From Variovorax sp. WS11 (GTDB lineage: Bacteria > Pseudomonadota > Gammaproteobacteria > Burkholderiales > Burkholderiaceae_C), in assembly GCF_010499245.1 (NCBI RefSeq), contig NZ_JAAGOW010000004.1:496001-560000 (forward strand): DNA of 64,000 nt. The letters run 5' to 3'. Of this stretch, positions 25,116 to 33,579 are shown one piece after another (within the stretch, counting starts at the first letter, position 1; every line of letters starts with the position of its first letter). Under the pieces are notes generated by a model. That model made no database searches, was not told the DNA's origin, and saw only the letters and a list, made by a program, of their open reading frames with translations. A program made the position numbers and the translations under genes.

Positions 25116-25762
25116 ACACCGCCGCAACCGCAACCACCGCAACCACCGCAACCACCGCTGCCGCCGCAACCACCGCTGCCGCCGCCGGGCGCAGCTATCC
25201 GCGCACCATCGACTGCAACGGAACCGCCGTGCACATCGATGTGCTGCGTGCCGGCGACGAAGCCGCGCTGCTCGCCTTTGCGCAGGCGTTGCCCGCACAC
25301 GACCTGCTGTTCACCTACCGCGACATCAGCCAGCCGCGCGTCATCAAGGCGTGGATCCGCGAGGCGGTGGAGCGCCAGCGCATGCCCAGTCTGCTGGCTC
25401 GACTGGGCGGCGATGTGATTGGCTGCACCTCGCTGATCCATGACGATTTCTCGTGGTCGCCGCACGTGGGCGAGTTGCGCGTGGTGGTCGGTGCCGAAGC
25501 GCGGGGCCTTGGACTGGGCCGACAGCTCATCCAGGAGAGTTTTGCGCAGGCGCTCGCGCTGGGACTGGAAAAGCTGGTGGCCCAGATGACCACCGACCAG
25601 CGCAGTGCCATTGCCATGTTCGAGAGCATGGGCTTCCGCGCCGAGGCGCTGCTGGCTGGCCATGTGCGAGACCGCGAGGGCGGCAAACATGATGTCGTGA
25701 TGCTGAGCCACAACGTCGCAGAGGTGGCGGCGCGACTGTCGGCCTACGGCGTCGGCGAGTAA
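25112..25762 (+). CDS. GNAT-family N-acetyltransferase with Ala/Thr repeat leader
   Basis: 216 aa from ATG 25112, overlapping the phaC stop, with GGGAGAA upstream. Residues about 25-200 form a GNAT domain: VLRAGDEAALLAFAQALP, VGELRVVVGAEARGLGLGRQ (acetyl-CoA pyrophosphate loop) and AIAMFESMGFRAEALLAGHV. The first 25 residues are almost only Ala and Thr, encoded by a tandem 9-base repeat. The substrate is unknown. Its place between a PHA synthase and an SDR suggests acylation in the same pathway or protein modification of it. Confidence 0.85.
   Translation: MNTAATATTATTATTAAAATTAAAAGRSYPRTIDCNGTAVHIDVLRAGDEAALLAFAQALPAHDLLFTYRDISQPRVIKAWIREAVERQRMPSLLARLGGDVIGCTSLIHDDFSWSPHVGELRVVVGAEARGLGLGRQLIQESFAQALALGLEKLVAQMTTDQRSAIAMFESMGFRAEALLAGHVRDREGGKHDVVMLSHNVAEVAARLSAYGVGE
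25130..25186 (+). repeat. In-frame GCAACCACC tandem repeat at the start of the GNAT gene
   Basis: Three perfect copies of GCAACCACC run from 25130 to 25156. They are followed by GCTGCCGCCGCAACCACC (25157-25174) and a partial second copy of that 18-base unit. Nine- and 18-base units keep the frame, so slippage would lengthen or shorten an Ala/Thr tail without breaking the protein. Confidence 0.85.
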
Positions 25763-25790
25763 TTCCATCCACCACAAGGAGACAAGAACC

Positions 25791-26561
25791 ATGGATCTGG
25801 GCGCGATGCTCAAGGGTAGAGGCGTGCTGATTACCGGCGCCTCGGGCGGGCTGGGCGCGCACTTCGCGCAGGTGGCGGCGCGGAACGGTGCGCGCGTCGT
25901 CATCGGCGCGCGGCGCAAGGCCAAGCTCGATGCGCTGGCGGCCGAATTGAAGACCCTGGGCGCCCAGAGCGTGCTGGCGGTGGACATGGACGTGGGCAGC
26001 GACGCTGCCATCCGCGCTGCCTTCGACGCGGTGGAGGCCGAGGGCGGCCCGGTGGACGTGGTGGTCAACAACGCCGGTGTGGGCGGGGAGGGCGCAGCGA
26101 TCGACATGAGCCCGGCCGACTTCGACGCCACCCTGCAGACCAACCTGCGCGGTGTATGGCTCACGTCCACCGAGGCGGCACGGCGCTGGCGCGCGGCGAA
26201 GCGGGGTGGCTCCATCATCAACATCGCCTCCATCCTGGGCGAGCGCGTGGCCCACATGGTGGTGCCGTACTCGACCACCAAGGCCGCCGTGATCCAGATG
26301 ACCAAGGGCCTGGCGCTGGAGTGGGCGCGCTACGGCATTCGCGTCAACGCCATTGCCCCAGGGCACATTCGCACCGACATCAACGACGCGTTCTTCGAAA
26401 CGCAGGCCGGGCAGGACATGATCAAGCGCATACCCATGCGCCGGCTGGGCCGGGCCGAAGAGCTCGATGGCGTCTATTTGCTGCTGGCCACCGAGGCATC
26501 GTCGTGGATGACAGGCGCACTGATCGCCGTGGACGGCGGACACTTGGTGTCGTCGCTGTAG
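25791..26561 (+). CDS. SDR-family oxidoreductase (FabG-like)
   Basis: 256 aa with AAGGAGA before the ATG. The NAD(P) motif is TGASGGLGAHFA, the structural NNAG is VVVNNAGVGGEG, the catalytic serine is in IINIASILGERV and the YxxxK is YSTTKAAVIQM. The C-terminal ASSWMTGALIAVDGGHLV is classical SDR. It interconverts a hydroxy and a keto group, plausibly a 3-hydroxyacyl/3-ketoacyl thioester given the PHA synthase two genes upstream. The esterase gene begins three bases after its stop, so they are cotranscribed. Confidence 0.9.
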   Translation: MDLGAMLKGRGVLITGASGGLGAHFAQVAARNGARVVIGARRKAKLDALAAELKTLGAQSVLAVDMDVGSDAAIRAAFDAVEAEGGPVDVVVNNAGVGGEGAAIDMSPADFDATLQTNLRGVWLTSTEAARRWRAAKRGGSIINIASILGERVAHMVVPYSTTKAAVIQMTKGLALEWARYGIRVNAIAPGHIRTDINDAFFETQAGQDMIKRIPMRRLGRAEELDGVYLLLATEASSWMTGALIAVDGGHLVSSL

Positions 26562-26564
26562 TCG

Positions 26565-27806
26565 ATGCCCAGCGACATCGGCCTGCCGGCCGTGCGGCGC
26601 GCGGCGCGACTCGACCCCGAGGCGCATGCGTTGCTGCGCGCCATCAACATCATGTTGCCGCGACTGGATCCGCAGCGTCCCCGGTTGCGACAGATGCGCC
26701 AGCGCTGGCAACTGCTGGCGCGCCTGTTGGGGCGAAAGGTGCCGGTGGCCCGGGTGGACAACCTCAGCATCCAGGGCCCGGCGGGGCCGTTGAAGCTGCG
26801 CATCTTCAGGCCGCACCGACCGCGCCATGCGGGCGATGGCGATGCGGCGGCACCGGCGCTTCTGTGGTTTCATGGCGGTGGCTTCGTGCTGGGCAGCGTT
26901 GCGACCGCGGATTCGATCTGTCGCAACATCGCGGCACGCAGCGGCGCCATCGTGGTGACGGCGCAGTACAGGCTGGCGCCCGAGCACGCGTTGCTCGCGG
27001 GCCGAGAAGACAGCCTGGCGGTGCTGGACTGGATGGTTGCGAATTCCGAAGCGCTGGGCATCGACGCCACCCGCATCGCGGTCGGCGGCGACTCGGCTGG
27101 CGGCAATCTGGCCGCTGTGCTGGCGCAGCGGGCGGTGCGGCGCGGGTACCCGGCGCCTGTGCTGCAGGTGCTGGTCTATCCGGCCACCAATCTGCGCGAC
27201 GAACCTCCCTCCCGGGCCGAGAACGCCAAGGGCTATCTGCTGACGGCCGAGTCCATCGCCTGGTTCGATGCGCTGGGCGCGACCCGGAGCCCTGTAGATA
27301 CCAACGACCCTTTGCTTTCACCCGCGCTGGCGCGCAGCCTGAAGGGGTTGCCACCGACGTTGATCGTCAGTGCCGGCTACGACCCCATCCGCGACGATGG
27401 CCTGGCCTATGCGGGCCACTTGCGTGCAACTGGCGTGTCCGTGCAGTTGCTTCACTACGGTGGTCAATTTCATGGCTTTCTGAATTTCGACACAGTGCTG
27501 CGCGCGGCGCGCGATGCGCTCGACCGCATGGGCGATGCGTTGGCCGATGCCTTTGCGGGATGCAGCGCACCCGACCGCACGTACGAGATCGATGCCGGGG
27601 GCGGATGGCAGGCGATGGCTGGCCAGACGGCGCGCGACCTTCTTGTCGGCGGGTTGATGTGGGGCGAATGGCTGGAGCAGTCGCGCAACGGCCTGCTGGG
27701 GGCCGGCGGGGCTGAAAACCCGCTGTTCAACCCCATGACTCGGCTTCGCGCGCAGTCAGCGTCGATGTTTGCGCGGCTGGAAGTGCGTGAGACTTATCCG
27801 ACCTGA
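26565..27806 (+). CDS. HSL-family carboxylesterase / alpha/beta hydrolase
   Basis: 413 aa, longer than the usual 310 aa for this family. Hormone-sensitive-lipase-type motifs are clear: HGGG in LLWFHGGGFVLGS (103-106), the nucleophile elbow GGDSAGGNLAAVLAQRA (S177), the aspartate in YDPIRDDGLAYA and the histidine in GGQFHGFLNF. The extra C-terminal 70 residues (DRTYEIDAGGGWQAMAGQTA onward) are unrecognised. It should hydrolyse acyl esters. As the last gene of the PhaE/PhaC/GNAT/SDR run it could release hydroxyacids from esters or oligomers that feed or drain the polymer. Confidence 0.87.
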   Translation: MPSDIGLPAVRRAARLDPEAHALLRAINIMLPRLDPQRPRLRQMRQRWQLLARLLGRKVPVARVDNLSIQGPAGPLKLRIFRPHRPRHAGDGDAAAPALLWFHGGGFVLGSVATADSICRNIAARSGAIVVTAQYRLAPEHALLAGREDSLAVLDWMVANSEALGIDATRIAVGGDSAGGNLAAVLAQRAVRRGYPAPVLQVLVYPATNLRDEPPSRAENAKGYLLTAESIAWFDALGATRSPVDTNDPLLSPALARSLKGLPPTLIVSAGYDPIRDDGLAYAGHLRATGVSVQLLHYGGQFHGFLNFDTVLRAARDALDRMGDALADAFAGCSAPDRTYEIDAGGGWQAMAGQTARDLLVGGLMWGEWLEQSRNGLLGAGGAENPLFNPMTRLRAQSASMFARLEVRETYPT

Positions 27807-27829
27807 GCCTTGGTCTGGTGCTCGATCTC

Positions 27830-28813
27830 TCAATCCAGCGTGATGCCCCCCATGTCTTTCACCACCTTGCCCCAGTGGTCGGTGTCGGTTCGCACCAGCT
27901 CTTCGAACTTGGCGCCCGAGAGACCCGTGGCCGTGTAGCCCAGTTCGGCCATGCTGGCTTTCAGCTCGGCCGTCTGCAGAACCTTGCTGATGGTGCCGGC
28001 CAGCTTGTCGGTGAGGTCTTTCGGCGTCTTGGCGGGCACGAACACGCCCAGCCAGCCGGTCATGGCTGTCAGGCTGGGCTGGCCGGCTTCGGCGAAGGTC
28101 GGCACATTGGGCAGCGCCGGGTCGCGCTTGGCGCCCGTCTGCGCCAGGGGACGCACCTTGCCGCCCTGAATGAGACCGCGCGCCGAACCCAGGTCCGCCA
28201 CCACCGAGCTCACGTTGCCGCCGATCAGGTCGGTGAGCGCGGGTGCCGCTCCCTTGAAGGGCACGTGCAGCAGGTCGATATTCGCCGCCTTGCCGAAAGC
28301 GGCACCGAGCAAGTGGCCGGTGGTACCGTTGCCATACGAGCCAAAGCTGGCCGTGCCGGGCTTGGCCTTGGCCGCGGCCACGAATTCGGCCAGCGTCTTG
28401 GACGGATTGGTGGCGCTCACCAAGAGCAGCAGGGGCGTGTTGCCGGCCTGCGCCACCGGTTGCAGGTCCTTGGACGGGTCGTAGGGCAGCTTCTTGTAGA
28501 CGTGCGGGTTGAGGTTGATCGACGAGCCCGCGGTGAACAGCACCGTGTACCCGTCCGGTGGCGCCTTGGCCACCGCGTCCAGGCCGATGATGGCGCCGGC
28601 GCCTGGACGGTTGTCGACCGTGACCGACTGGCCCAGCGCCTCGCCCATCTTCTTGCCAAGCTGGCGTGCAATGGCGTCGACGCCACCGCCGGCCGCGTAG
28701 GGCACGACCAAGCGGATGGGCTTAGTGGGGTAATTGGCAGCAGTCTGCGCATGCGCAGTGCCCGCGAGAGCGGCGCAAGCAAGCAACGCCGCGGCAGCGA
28801 ATGAAGGCTTCAT
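27830..28813 (-). CDS. Tripartite tricarboxylate transporter receptor (Bug/TctC family)
   Basis: 327 aa from ATG 28813; a longer upstream frame precedes the signal peptide. The signal peptide FAAAALLACAALAGTAHAQ is followed by the Bug hallmark YPTKPIRLVVPYAAGGGVDA. Other landmarks are NRPGAGAIIGLDAVAKAPPD and FGSYGNGTTGHLLGAAF. These periplasmic proteins bind carboxylates or amino acids, often without a nearby TctAB membrane pair, as here. It is convergent with the esterase gene and followed 167 bases upstream by the AraC regulator on the same strand. Confidence 0.92.
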   Translation of the reverse strand: MKPSFAAAALLACAALAGTAHAQTAANYPTKPIRLVVPYAAGGGVDAIARQLGKKMGEALGQSVTVDNRPGAGAIIGLDAVAKAPPDGYTVLFTAGSSINLNPHVYKKLPYDPSKDLQPVAQAGNTPLLLLVSATNPSKTLAEFVAAAKAKPGTASFGSYGNGTTGHLLGAAFGKAANIDLLHVPFKGAAPALTDLIGGNVSSVVADLGSARGLIQGGKVRPLAQTGAKRDPALPNVPTFAEAGQPSLTAMTGWLGVFVPAKTPKDLTDKLAGTISKVLQTAELKASMAELGYTATGLSGAKFEELVRTDTDHWGKVVKDMGGITLD

Positions 28814-28980
28814 CAAGATTTGTCTCCTGGCGTCGGCAGCCGTCGTGGTCGCGGCCGCATGGGTGATGCGCCGGATTGTTGAGCGCGCCGCAGGCGGCAC
28901 CAAGGTCGCGTCCGGTCAGAAACCGGTGGCGGGCGGCCAACATGGCTCGCTGCTGGGGCCCTTGGGTTCAGGAATTTAGC

Positions 28981-30069
28981 TCAGCGGCGGAAGTCGCTCG
29001 GGCTCTTGTGTGTCCAGCGACGGAAGGCGTGGCGGAAGTTGGCGGCATCGCTGAAGCCCAGCGTGCTGGCGATGTCGTCGATACCCATGCGCGTGCTGCG
29101 CAAGTATTCCTTGGCCAGGTGGCAGCGCACGTCGTCCAGGATCTCCTTGTACGAGGTGCCCTGCGTCGTCAGGTGGCGGCGCAGCGTGCGCGAGCTGGTG
29201 TTGAGCTTGCGCGCCAGTGCCTCCATGTCGTCGAACTGGCCGGGCCGCTCCATCAACAGGTTGTAGACGCGGCGGGTCAGGCCGCTGGTAGTCTTGGCTT
29301 CCACCAGCATGCGTTCGCACACCTCGGCCGCCATCGCCACCGAGATGGAGTTGCGGTACGCGGCCGGCTTGTCCAGCAGCGCCGCGGGATAGCGCAGTTC
29401 GTTGTCCGGCTGATCGAATTCAATGGGGCAGTCGAAATACACCCCGTACAGAGCGGCGTGTTCCGGACGCGGGTAGCGCGCGCGCAGCCGGCTCAGCTTG
29501 AAGTCGGGGCCGACCATGTCGCGCGCCAGCGTCTGGTGAATGCCGTACTGGAACTCGACAAAAAAGCGGTGCAGCGCATCGTCCGGGCCCAGGTCCAGCA
29601 CATCGTCAAAAGTCCAGACAGCCTCGCCGTCCTCTTCCCGAAAACTCAGCGCTACGGTGGGCGTGGCCAGGCGGTGGAACTTCACCGCCATTTGCGTGAC
29701 CTCGCGCAGGGTCTCGCAGCACAGCAGCGCATAGCCGTACATGCCGTAGCTGGACACATGCATGCGCGTGCCGGCACGGAAGGGCAGGGCTGGGTCGCCG
29801 GTGGCCGCCATGCCGTTGCGGCAGACCGTCATGAACTGGCGGATGGATGTTCTCAGCGCGGTGCTGCGCAGGTCGCTGGCCTGCAGGCCGGTACGTTCCA
29901 GCGTCCGTGCGGCATCGACCCCCGCTTCAGCCAGCGTGTCGACCAGGGTCGCGATCTTGTAGGGAAGGTAGACGCGCTCGTCGGCCAGCGGCAATTGCGC
30001 CAAGGGACGGGTGTAGGGGTGGGTCACTGCAGTGAAGTCTCCCTTCAGGGTCAACCCGGATACGTCCAT
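28981..30069 (-). CDS. AraC-family regulator with arabinose-binding-like N-terminal domain
   Basis: 362 aa from ATG 30069. The N-terminal 230 residues match the Arabinose_bd type of large AraC regulators (LVDTLAEAGVDAARTLERTG, SSYGMYGYALLCCETLREV). The C-terminal pair of helix-turn-helix units is clear: MEALARKLNTSSRTLRRHLT and GIDDIASTLGFSDAANFRHA followed by FRRWTHKSPSDFRR. Related regulators (OruR, ArgR-like, MmsR-like) control amino-acid or fatty-acid catabolism. It is divergent, over 97 bases, from an operon with acyl-CoA ligase, decarboxylase and dehydrogenase genes, which is its probable target. Confidence 0.9.
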   Translation of the reverse strand: MDVSGLTLKGDFTAVTHPYTRPLAQLPLADERVYLPYKIATLVDTLAEAGVDAARTLERTGLQASDLRSTALRTSIRQFMTVCRNGMAATGDPALPFRAGTRMHVSSYGMYGYALLCCETLREVTQMAVKFHRLATPTVALSFREEDGEAVWTFDDVLDLGPDDALHRFFVEFQYGIHQTLARDMVGPDFKLSRLRARYPRPEHAALYGVYFDCPIEFDQPDNELRYPAALLDKPAAYRNSISVAMAAEVCERMLVEAKTTSGLTRRVYNLLMERPGQFDDMEALARKLNTSSRTLRRHLTTQGTSYKEILDDVRCHLAKEYLRSTRMGIDDIASTLGFSDAANFRHAFRRWTHKSPSDFRR

Positions 30070-30166
30070 CGCTGGGCATGTCCGGAACTCACCCCATCTT
30101 AGCCGTTGTGCACCTGTCGTCGCAAACGGGCGGCTCGCACAATGCCACGGCACGCAAGGAGACAAC

Positions 30167-31831
30167 GTGAGCGCGCCACGCATCGAAAGCACCCCCTCGG
30201 CCTACGGCTACCCGTTGCTGATCAAGCAGCTGCTGCACGCCCCGCTGCAGCATGCGGGCGACCAGCAGATCGTCTATCGCGACCTGAAGCGCCACACCTA
30301 TGGAGAGCTGCGCGAGCGCATCGGCCGCCTCGCCGGCATGCTGGCCGCGCAGGGCGTGGGCCCCGGCGACACCGTGGCCGTGATGGACTGGGACAGCCAC
30401 CGCTACCTTGACGCCTACTTCGCGGTGCCGATGATGGGTGCCACGCTGATGACGGTGAACGTGCGGCTCTCGCCCGAGCAGATTCTCTACACGCTCGACC
30501 ACTCGGGTGCCAAGGCGCTGCTGGTGAATGCAGAGTTTGCCCCCGTGGTGGAAGAGCTGTTGCCCAAGCTCGCCAACGTCGAGACCTTCATCCTGCTCGA
30601 CGACGCGCCGCCTGGCGCCGGGCACGCCATTCCCTTTGCGGGCGAGTACGAGGCGCTGCTGGCCAAGGCATCCGCCGACTACCGTTTCGAAGACTTCGAC
30701 GAGAACACCCGCGCCACGGTGTTCTACACCACGGGCACCACCGGGCTGCCCAAAGGCGTGTCGTTCAGCCACCGCCAGCTGGTGCTGCACACATTGGCCA
30801 CCATGGGTTTCATGGGCACCAGCGCGCCGGGCCAGAACCTGCATCGCGGCGACGTGTACATGCCCATCACGCCCATGTTCCATGTGCACGCCTGGGGCCT
30901 GCCCTATGTGGCAACCGCGCTGGGGCTCAAGCAGGTGTATCCGGGCCGCTATGACCCGAAGCTGCTGCTGCAGCTCAAGGCCAGGGAGAAGGTGACGTTC
31001 TCGCACTGCGTGCCGACCATCCTGCAGATGCTGCTCGATGTGCCCGCGGCCGAGTCGGTCAACCTGCGGGGCTGGAAGATCGTGATCGGCGGCTCGGCGC
31101 TGAGCAAGGCGCTGGCCAAGGCGGCGCTGGATCGTGGCATCGACGTATGGGCCGGCTATGGAATGTCGGAGACCTGCCCCACACTGTCACAGGCACAGCT
31201 CAAGCCCGAATCCACGGCGCTGGGCGAAGACGAGCAACTCGCGCTGCGCACCCGATCCGGCATGCCGTTGCCGCTGGTCGAGATGCGCATCGTCGACTCC
31301 GAGATGAACCCGCTGCCGCACGACGGCCAGTCCACCGGGGAAATCGTTGTGCGCGCGCCCTGGCTCACCCAGGCCTACTACCGCAACCCGGACGCGTCGG
31401 AAACGCTGTGGGACGGTGGCTACCTGCACACGCAGGACATCGGCTGCATCGATGCCAACGGCTACCTGCTGATCACCGACCGCCTGAAGGATGTGATCAA
31501 GAGTGGCGGCGAATGGATATCGTCCATTGCCATCGAAGACCTGTTGCTGCAGCATTCGGGCGTGGCCGAGGCGGCCGTGCTGGGCATCAAGGACGAGAAG
31601 TGGGGCGAGCGTCCGATCGCGCTGGTGGTGGCGCGCGCTGGCCAGGCGGGCGAGTTGACCGAGGCCGCGCTCAAGCGGCACCTGATGGCCTACGTGGAAG
31701 GCGGCGAGATCTCCAAGTTTGCCGTGCCAGCCACCATCCGCTTCGTCGCGAGCATTGCCAAGACCAGCGTCGGCAAGATCAACAAGCGCGCGCTGCGCGA
31801 CCAGTACGCCCGCGAATTCGGCGGGCAATGA
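30167..31831 (+). CDS. Medium/long-chain acyl-CoA ligase (AMP-binding)
   Basis: 554 aa from GTG 30167, with AAGGAG six bases upstream. The AMP-binding signature is ATVFYTTGTTGLPKGVSFSH, the A5 motif GYGMSETCPTLS, and the hinge and catalytic lysine regions are ITDRLKDVIKSGGEWISS and KTSVGKINKRALRDQ. The MGFMGTSAPGQNLHRGDVYM and YVEGGEISKFAVP stretches are typical of the AlkK/medium-chain branch. It activates a carboxylic acid to its CoA thioester. First gene of a four-gene operon with decarboxylase, dehydrogenase and CoA-transferase. Confidence 0.92.
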   Translation: MSAPRIESTPSAYGYPLLIKQLLHAPLQHAGDQQIVYRDLKRHTYGELRERIGRLAGMLAAQGVGPGDTVAVMDWDSHRYLDAYFAVPMMGATLMTVNVRLSPEQILYTLDHSGAKALLVNAEFAPVVEELLPKLANVETFILLDDAPPGAGHAIPFAGEYEALLAKASADYRFEDFDENTRATVFYTTGTTGLPKGVSFSHRQLVLHTLATMGFMGTSAPGQNLHRGDVYMPITPMFHVHAWGLPYVATALGLKQVYPGRYDPKLLLQLKAREKVTFSHCVPTILQMLLDVPAAESVNLRGWKIVIGGSALSKALAKAALDRGIDVWAGYGMSETCPTLSQAQLKPESTALGEDEQLALRTRSGMPLPLVEMRIVDSEMNPLPHDGQSTGEIVVRAPWLTQAYYRNPDASETLWDGGYLHTQDIGCIDANGYLLITDRLKDVIKSGGEWISSIAIEDLLLQHSGVAEAAVLGIKDEKWGERPIALVVARAGQAGELTEAALKRHLMAYVEGGEISKFAVPATIRFVASIAKTSVGKINKRALRDQYAREFGGQ

Positions 31832-31844
31832 GCGATACAGCACC

Positions 31845-32588
31845 ATGAAGATCGACGAACTGTTCAAGCAGGTCAGCACGCCGTTGGGCGCGCCGGCCTT
31901 TCCGCGCGGGCCCTACCGCTTCAACAATCGCGAGTACCTCAACATCACCTACCGCACCGACATCGAGGCGCTGCGCAAGGTGGTGCCCGAGCCCATCGAA
32001 ATCGATGAGCCGCTGGTGCGCTTCGAGGTCATGCGCATGCCCGACACCACGGGGCTGGGCAACTACACCGAGTGCGGCCAGGCCATCGTGGTACGGCTGG
32101 GCCAGGAGCGTGGCGAATACCTGCATGCGATGTACGTGGACAACCACCCGGCCATCGCCAGCGGCCGCGAGGTCAGCGCCTTTCCCAAGAAGCTGGGGGC
32201 GCCCAAGCTGTATGTGGATTCCGATACGCTGGTCGGCACGCTCGACTACGGCACCCTGCGCATCGCGGTCGCGACCATGGGCTACAAGCACCAGCCGCTG
32301 CCGTTGGAGGAGGCCAGGGCCGAGATCTGCGTGCCGACCTTCATGCTCAAGCTCATGCGTGGCTACGACCGGCAGTTGCGCATCTGCGAGCTGGTGCGCA
32401 CGCAGATCCAGGACATCGAGATCAAGGCCGCCTTCCGTGGGCCGGCGCGGCTGCAATTGTTCGAGCACGTGCTCGCACCGATGGCCGACTTTCCGGTGCG
32501 CGAGGTCGTGGCCGCCAGCCACATCGTGGCCGACCTGTCGCTCACGCCTCCCAGCGTGGTGCATGACTACCTGGCAAGGGCATCATGA
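31845..32588 (+). CDS. adc: Acetoacetate decarboxylase
   Basis: 247 aa, the size of clostridial Adc. The Schiff-base lysine pair sits in GREVSAFPKKLGAPKL at residues 115 and 116, the same numbering as in the Clostridium enzyme, where K116 perturbs the pKa of K115. RGPYRFNNREYLNITYRTD and the buried hydrophobic core match. It would convert acetoacetate, or a larger beta-keto acid, to a ketone and CO2. It begins 13 bases after the ligase and overlaps the next gene by four bases. In carnitine-type pathways a beta-keto product of the dehydrogenase could be its substrate. Confidence 0.92.
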   Translation: MKIDELFKQVSTPLGAPAFPRGPYRFNNREYLNITYRTDIEALRKVVPEPIEIDEPLVRFEVMRMPDTTGLGNYTECGQAIVVRLGQERGEYLHAMYVDNHPAIASGREVSAFPKKLGAPKLYVDSDTLVGTLDYGTLRIAVATMGYKHQPLPLEEARAEICVPTFMLKLMRGYDRQLRICELVRTQIQDIEIKAAFRGPARLQLFEHVLAPMADFPVREVVAASHIVADLSLTPPSVVHDYLARAS

Positions 32589-33574
32589 GCAACCCAACCG
32601 ATTCGATCCGCACGCAAGTGCCGCAGCGCGTTCAACAGGTCACGGTGGTGGGCGCCGGCGTCATCGGTGCATCCTGGGTCGCACTGTTCCTGGCGCATGG
32701 CCTGAGGGTCTGCGTGAGCGATCCGCGCGAGGGTGTGGATGCCGAGGTGCGCGACTACGTGGCGCGCGCCATGCCCACGCTGGCGCAGCTTGGCGCGCCA
32801 CAAGCGAACAACGAGATCGGCGAGCGCCTGCGCTTCGAGCCCGACCTGGAGCGCGCCGTGGCGCAGGCCGACCAAGTGCAGGAAAACGGTCCCGAGCGGC
32901 TGGATTTCAAGCGCCAGCTCTGGCGCCGTGTCGAGCAGGCGGCGCCCGCCGGGGCGTTGTTTCTTTCGTCCAGTTCGGCGCTGCCGGCCACTGACCAGGC
33001 CGCCGAGATGGCGACGCCCCAGCGCCTGCTGGTTGGCCATCCATTCAACCCGCCGCACATCATCCCGCTGGTGGAAGTGGTGCCGGGCAAGGCCACTGCG
33101 CCCGAGTCGGTGCAAGCCGCCGTGGACTTCTACCGTGCGGTAGGCAAGGTGCCGCAGGTGCTGCGCAAGGAGGTGGGTGGCTTTGTCGCCAACCGGCTGC
33201 AGTCGGCCATCTTCCGCGAGTGCGTGGCGCTGGTGGTGGGCGGCGTGGTCACCATCGACGAGCTGGACGAGATCGTCACGAATTCCGTGGGGCTGCGCTG
33301 GGCTGCCGGCGGCCCCTTTGCATCTTTCCACCTGGGTGGGGGCGATGGCGGGTTGCGCAGTTTCGTGGAGCAGTTCGGCCCCGGCATGGAAAAGCGCTGG
33401 GCTTCGATGCAGCGCGAGGTGCGCTTCGACGAGGCCACGAAGAAGTTGCTGTTCGAGCAGGCCGATGCCGCCTACGGCCAGCACACGCGCGCCGAACTGG
33501 AGGCTGCGCGCGATGCTCGCCAGATCGCGATCCTGCAGGCACTGACTGGCGTCAGCGACAGCAGCAAGGGCTGA
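32585..33574 (+). CDS. 3-hydroxyacyl-CoA dehydrogenase family, L-carnitine dehydrogenase-like
   Basis: 329 aa. The Rossmann motif is VTVVGAGVIGASWVALFLAHG. LLVGHPFNPPHIIPLVEVVP and GGFVANRLQSAIFRECVALV are family signatures, the former containing the catalytic His. Its single-domain-plus-helical length and the GLRWAAGGPFASFHLGGG segment fit L-carnitine 3-dehydrogenase more than the larger fatty-acid oxidation enzymes. It would oxidise a 3-hydroxy acid or its betaine to the 3-keto form with NAD. The neighbouring acetoacetate decarboxylase could then act on that keto acid. Confidence 0.85.
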   Translation: MSNPTDSIRTQVPQRVQQVTVVGAGVIGASWVALFLAHGLRVCVSDPREGVDAEVRDYVARAMPTLAQLGAPQANNEIGERLRFEPDLERAVAQADQVQENGPERLDFKRQLWRRVEQAAPAGALFLSSSSALPATDQAAEMATPQRLLVGHPFNPPHIIPLVEVVPGKATAPESVQAAVDFYRAVGKVPQVLRKEVGGFVANRLQSAIFRECVALVVGGVVTIDELDEIVTNSVGLRWAAGGPFASFHLGGGDGGLRSFVEQFGPGMEKRWASMQREVRFDEATKKLLFEQADAAYGQHTRAELEAARDARQIAILQALTGVSDSSKG

Positions 33575-33579
33575 GCGCG

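Noticed and set aside
25112..25186. Considering the GCAACCACC repeats as a CRISPR or regulatory array
   Set aside because: Units are 9 bases with no spacers, lie inside a coding region and keep frame, so they are a simple coding repeat.
28814..28980. Possible small RNA or terminator between the Bug and AraC genes
   Set aside because: GC-rich partial dyads are present but none has a T-tract or clear promoter.
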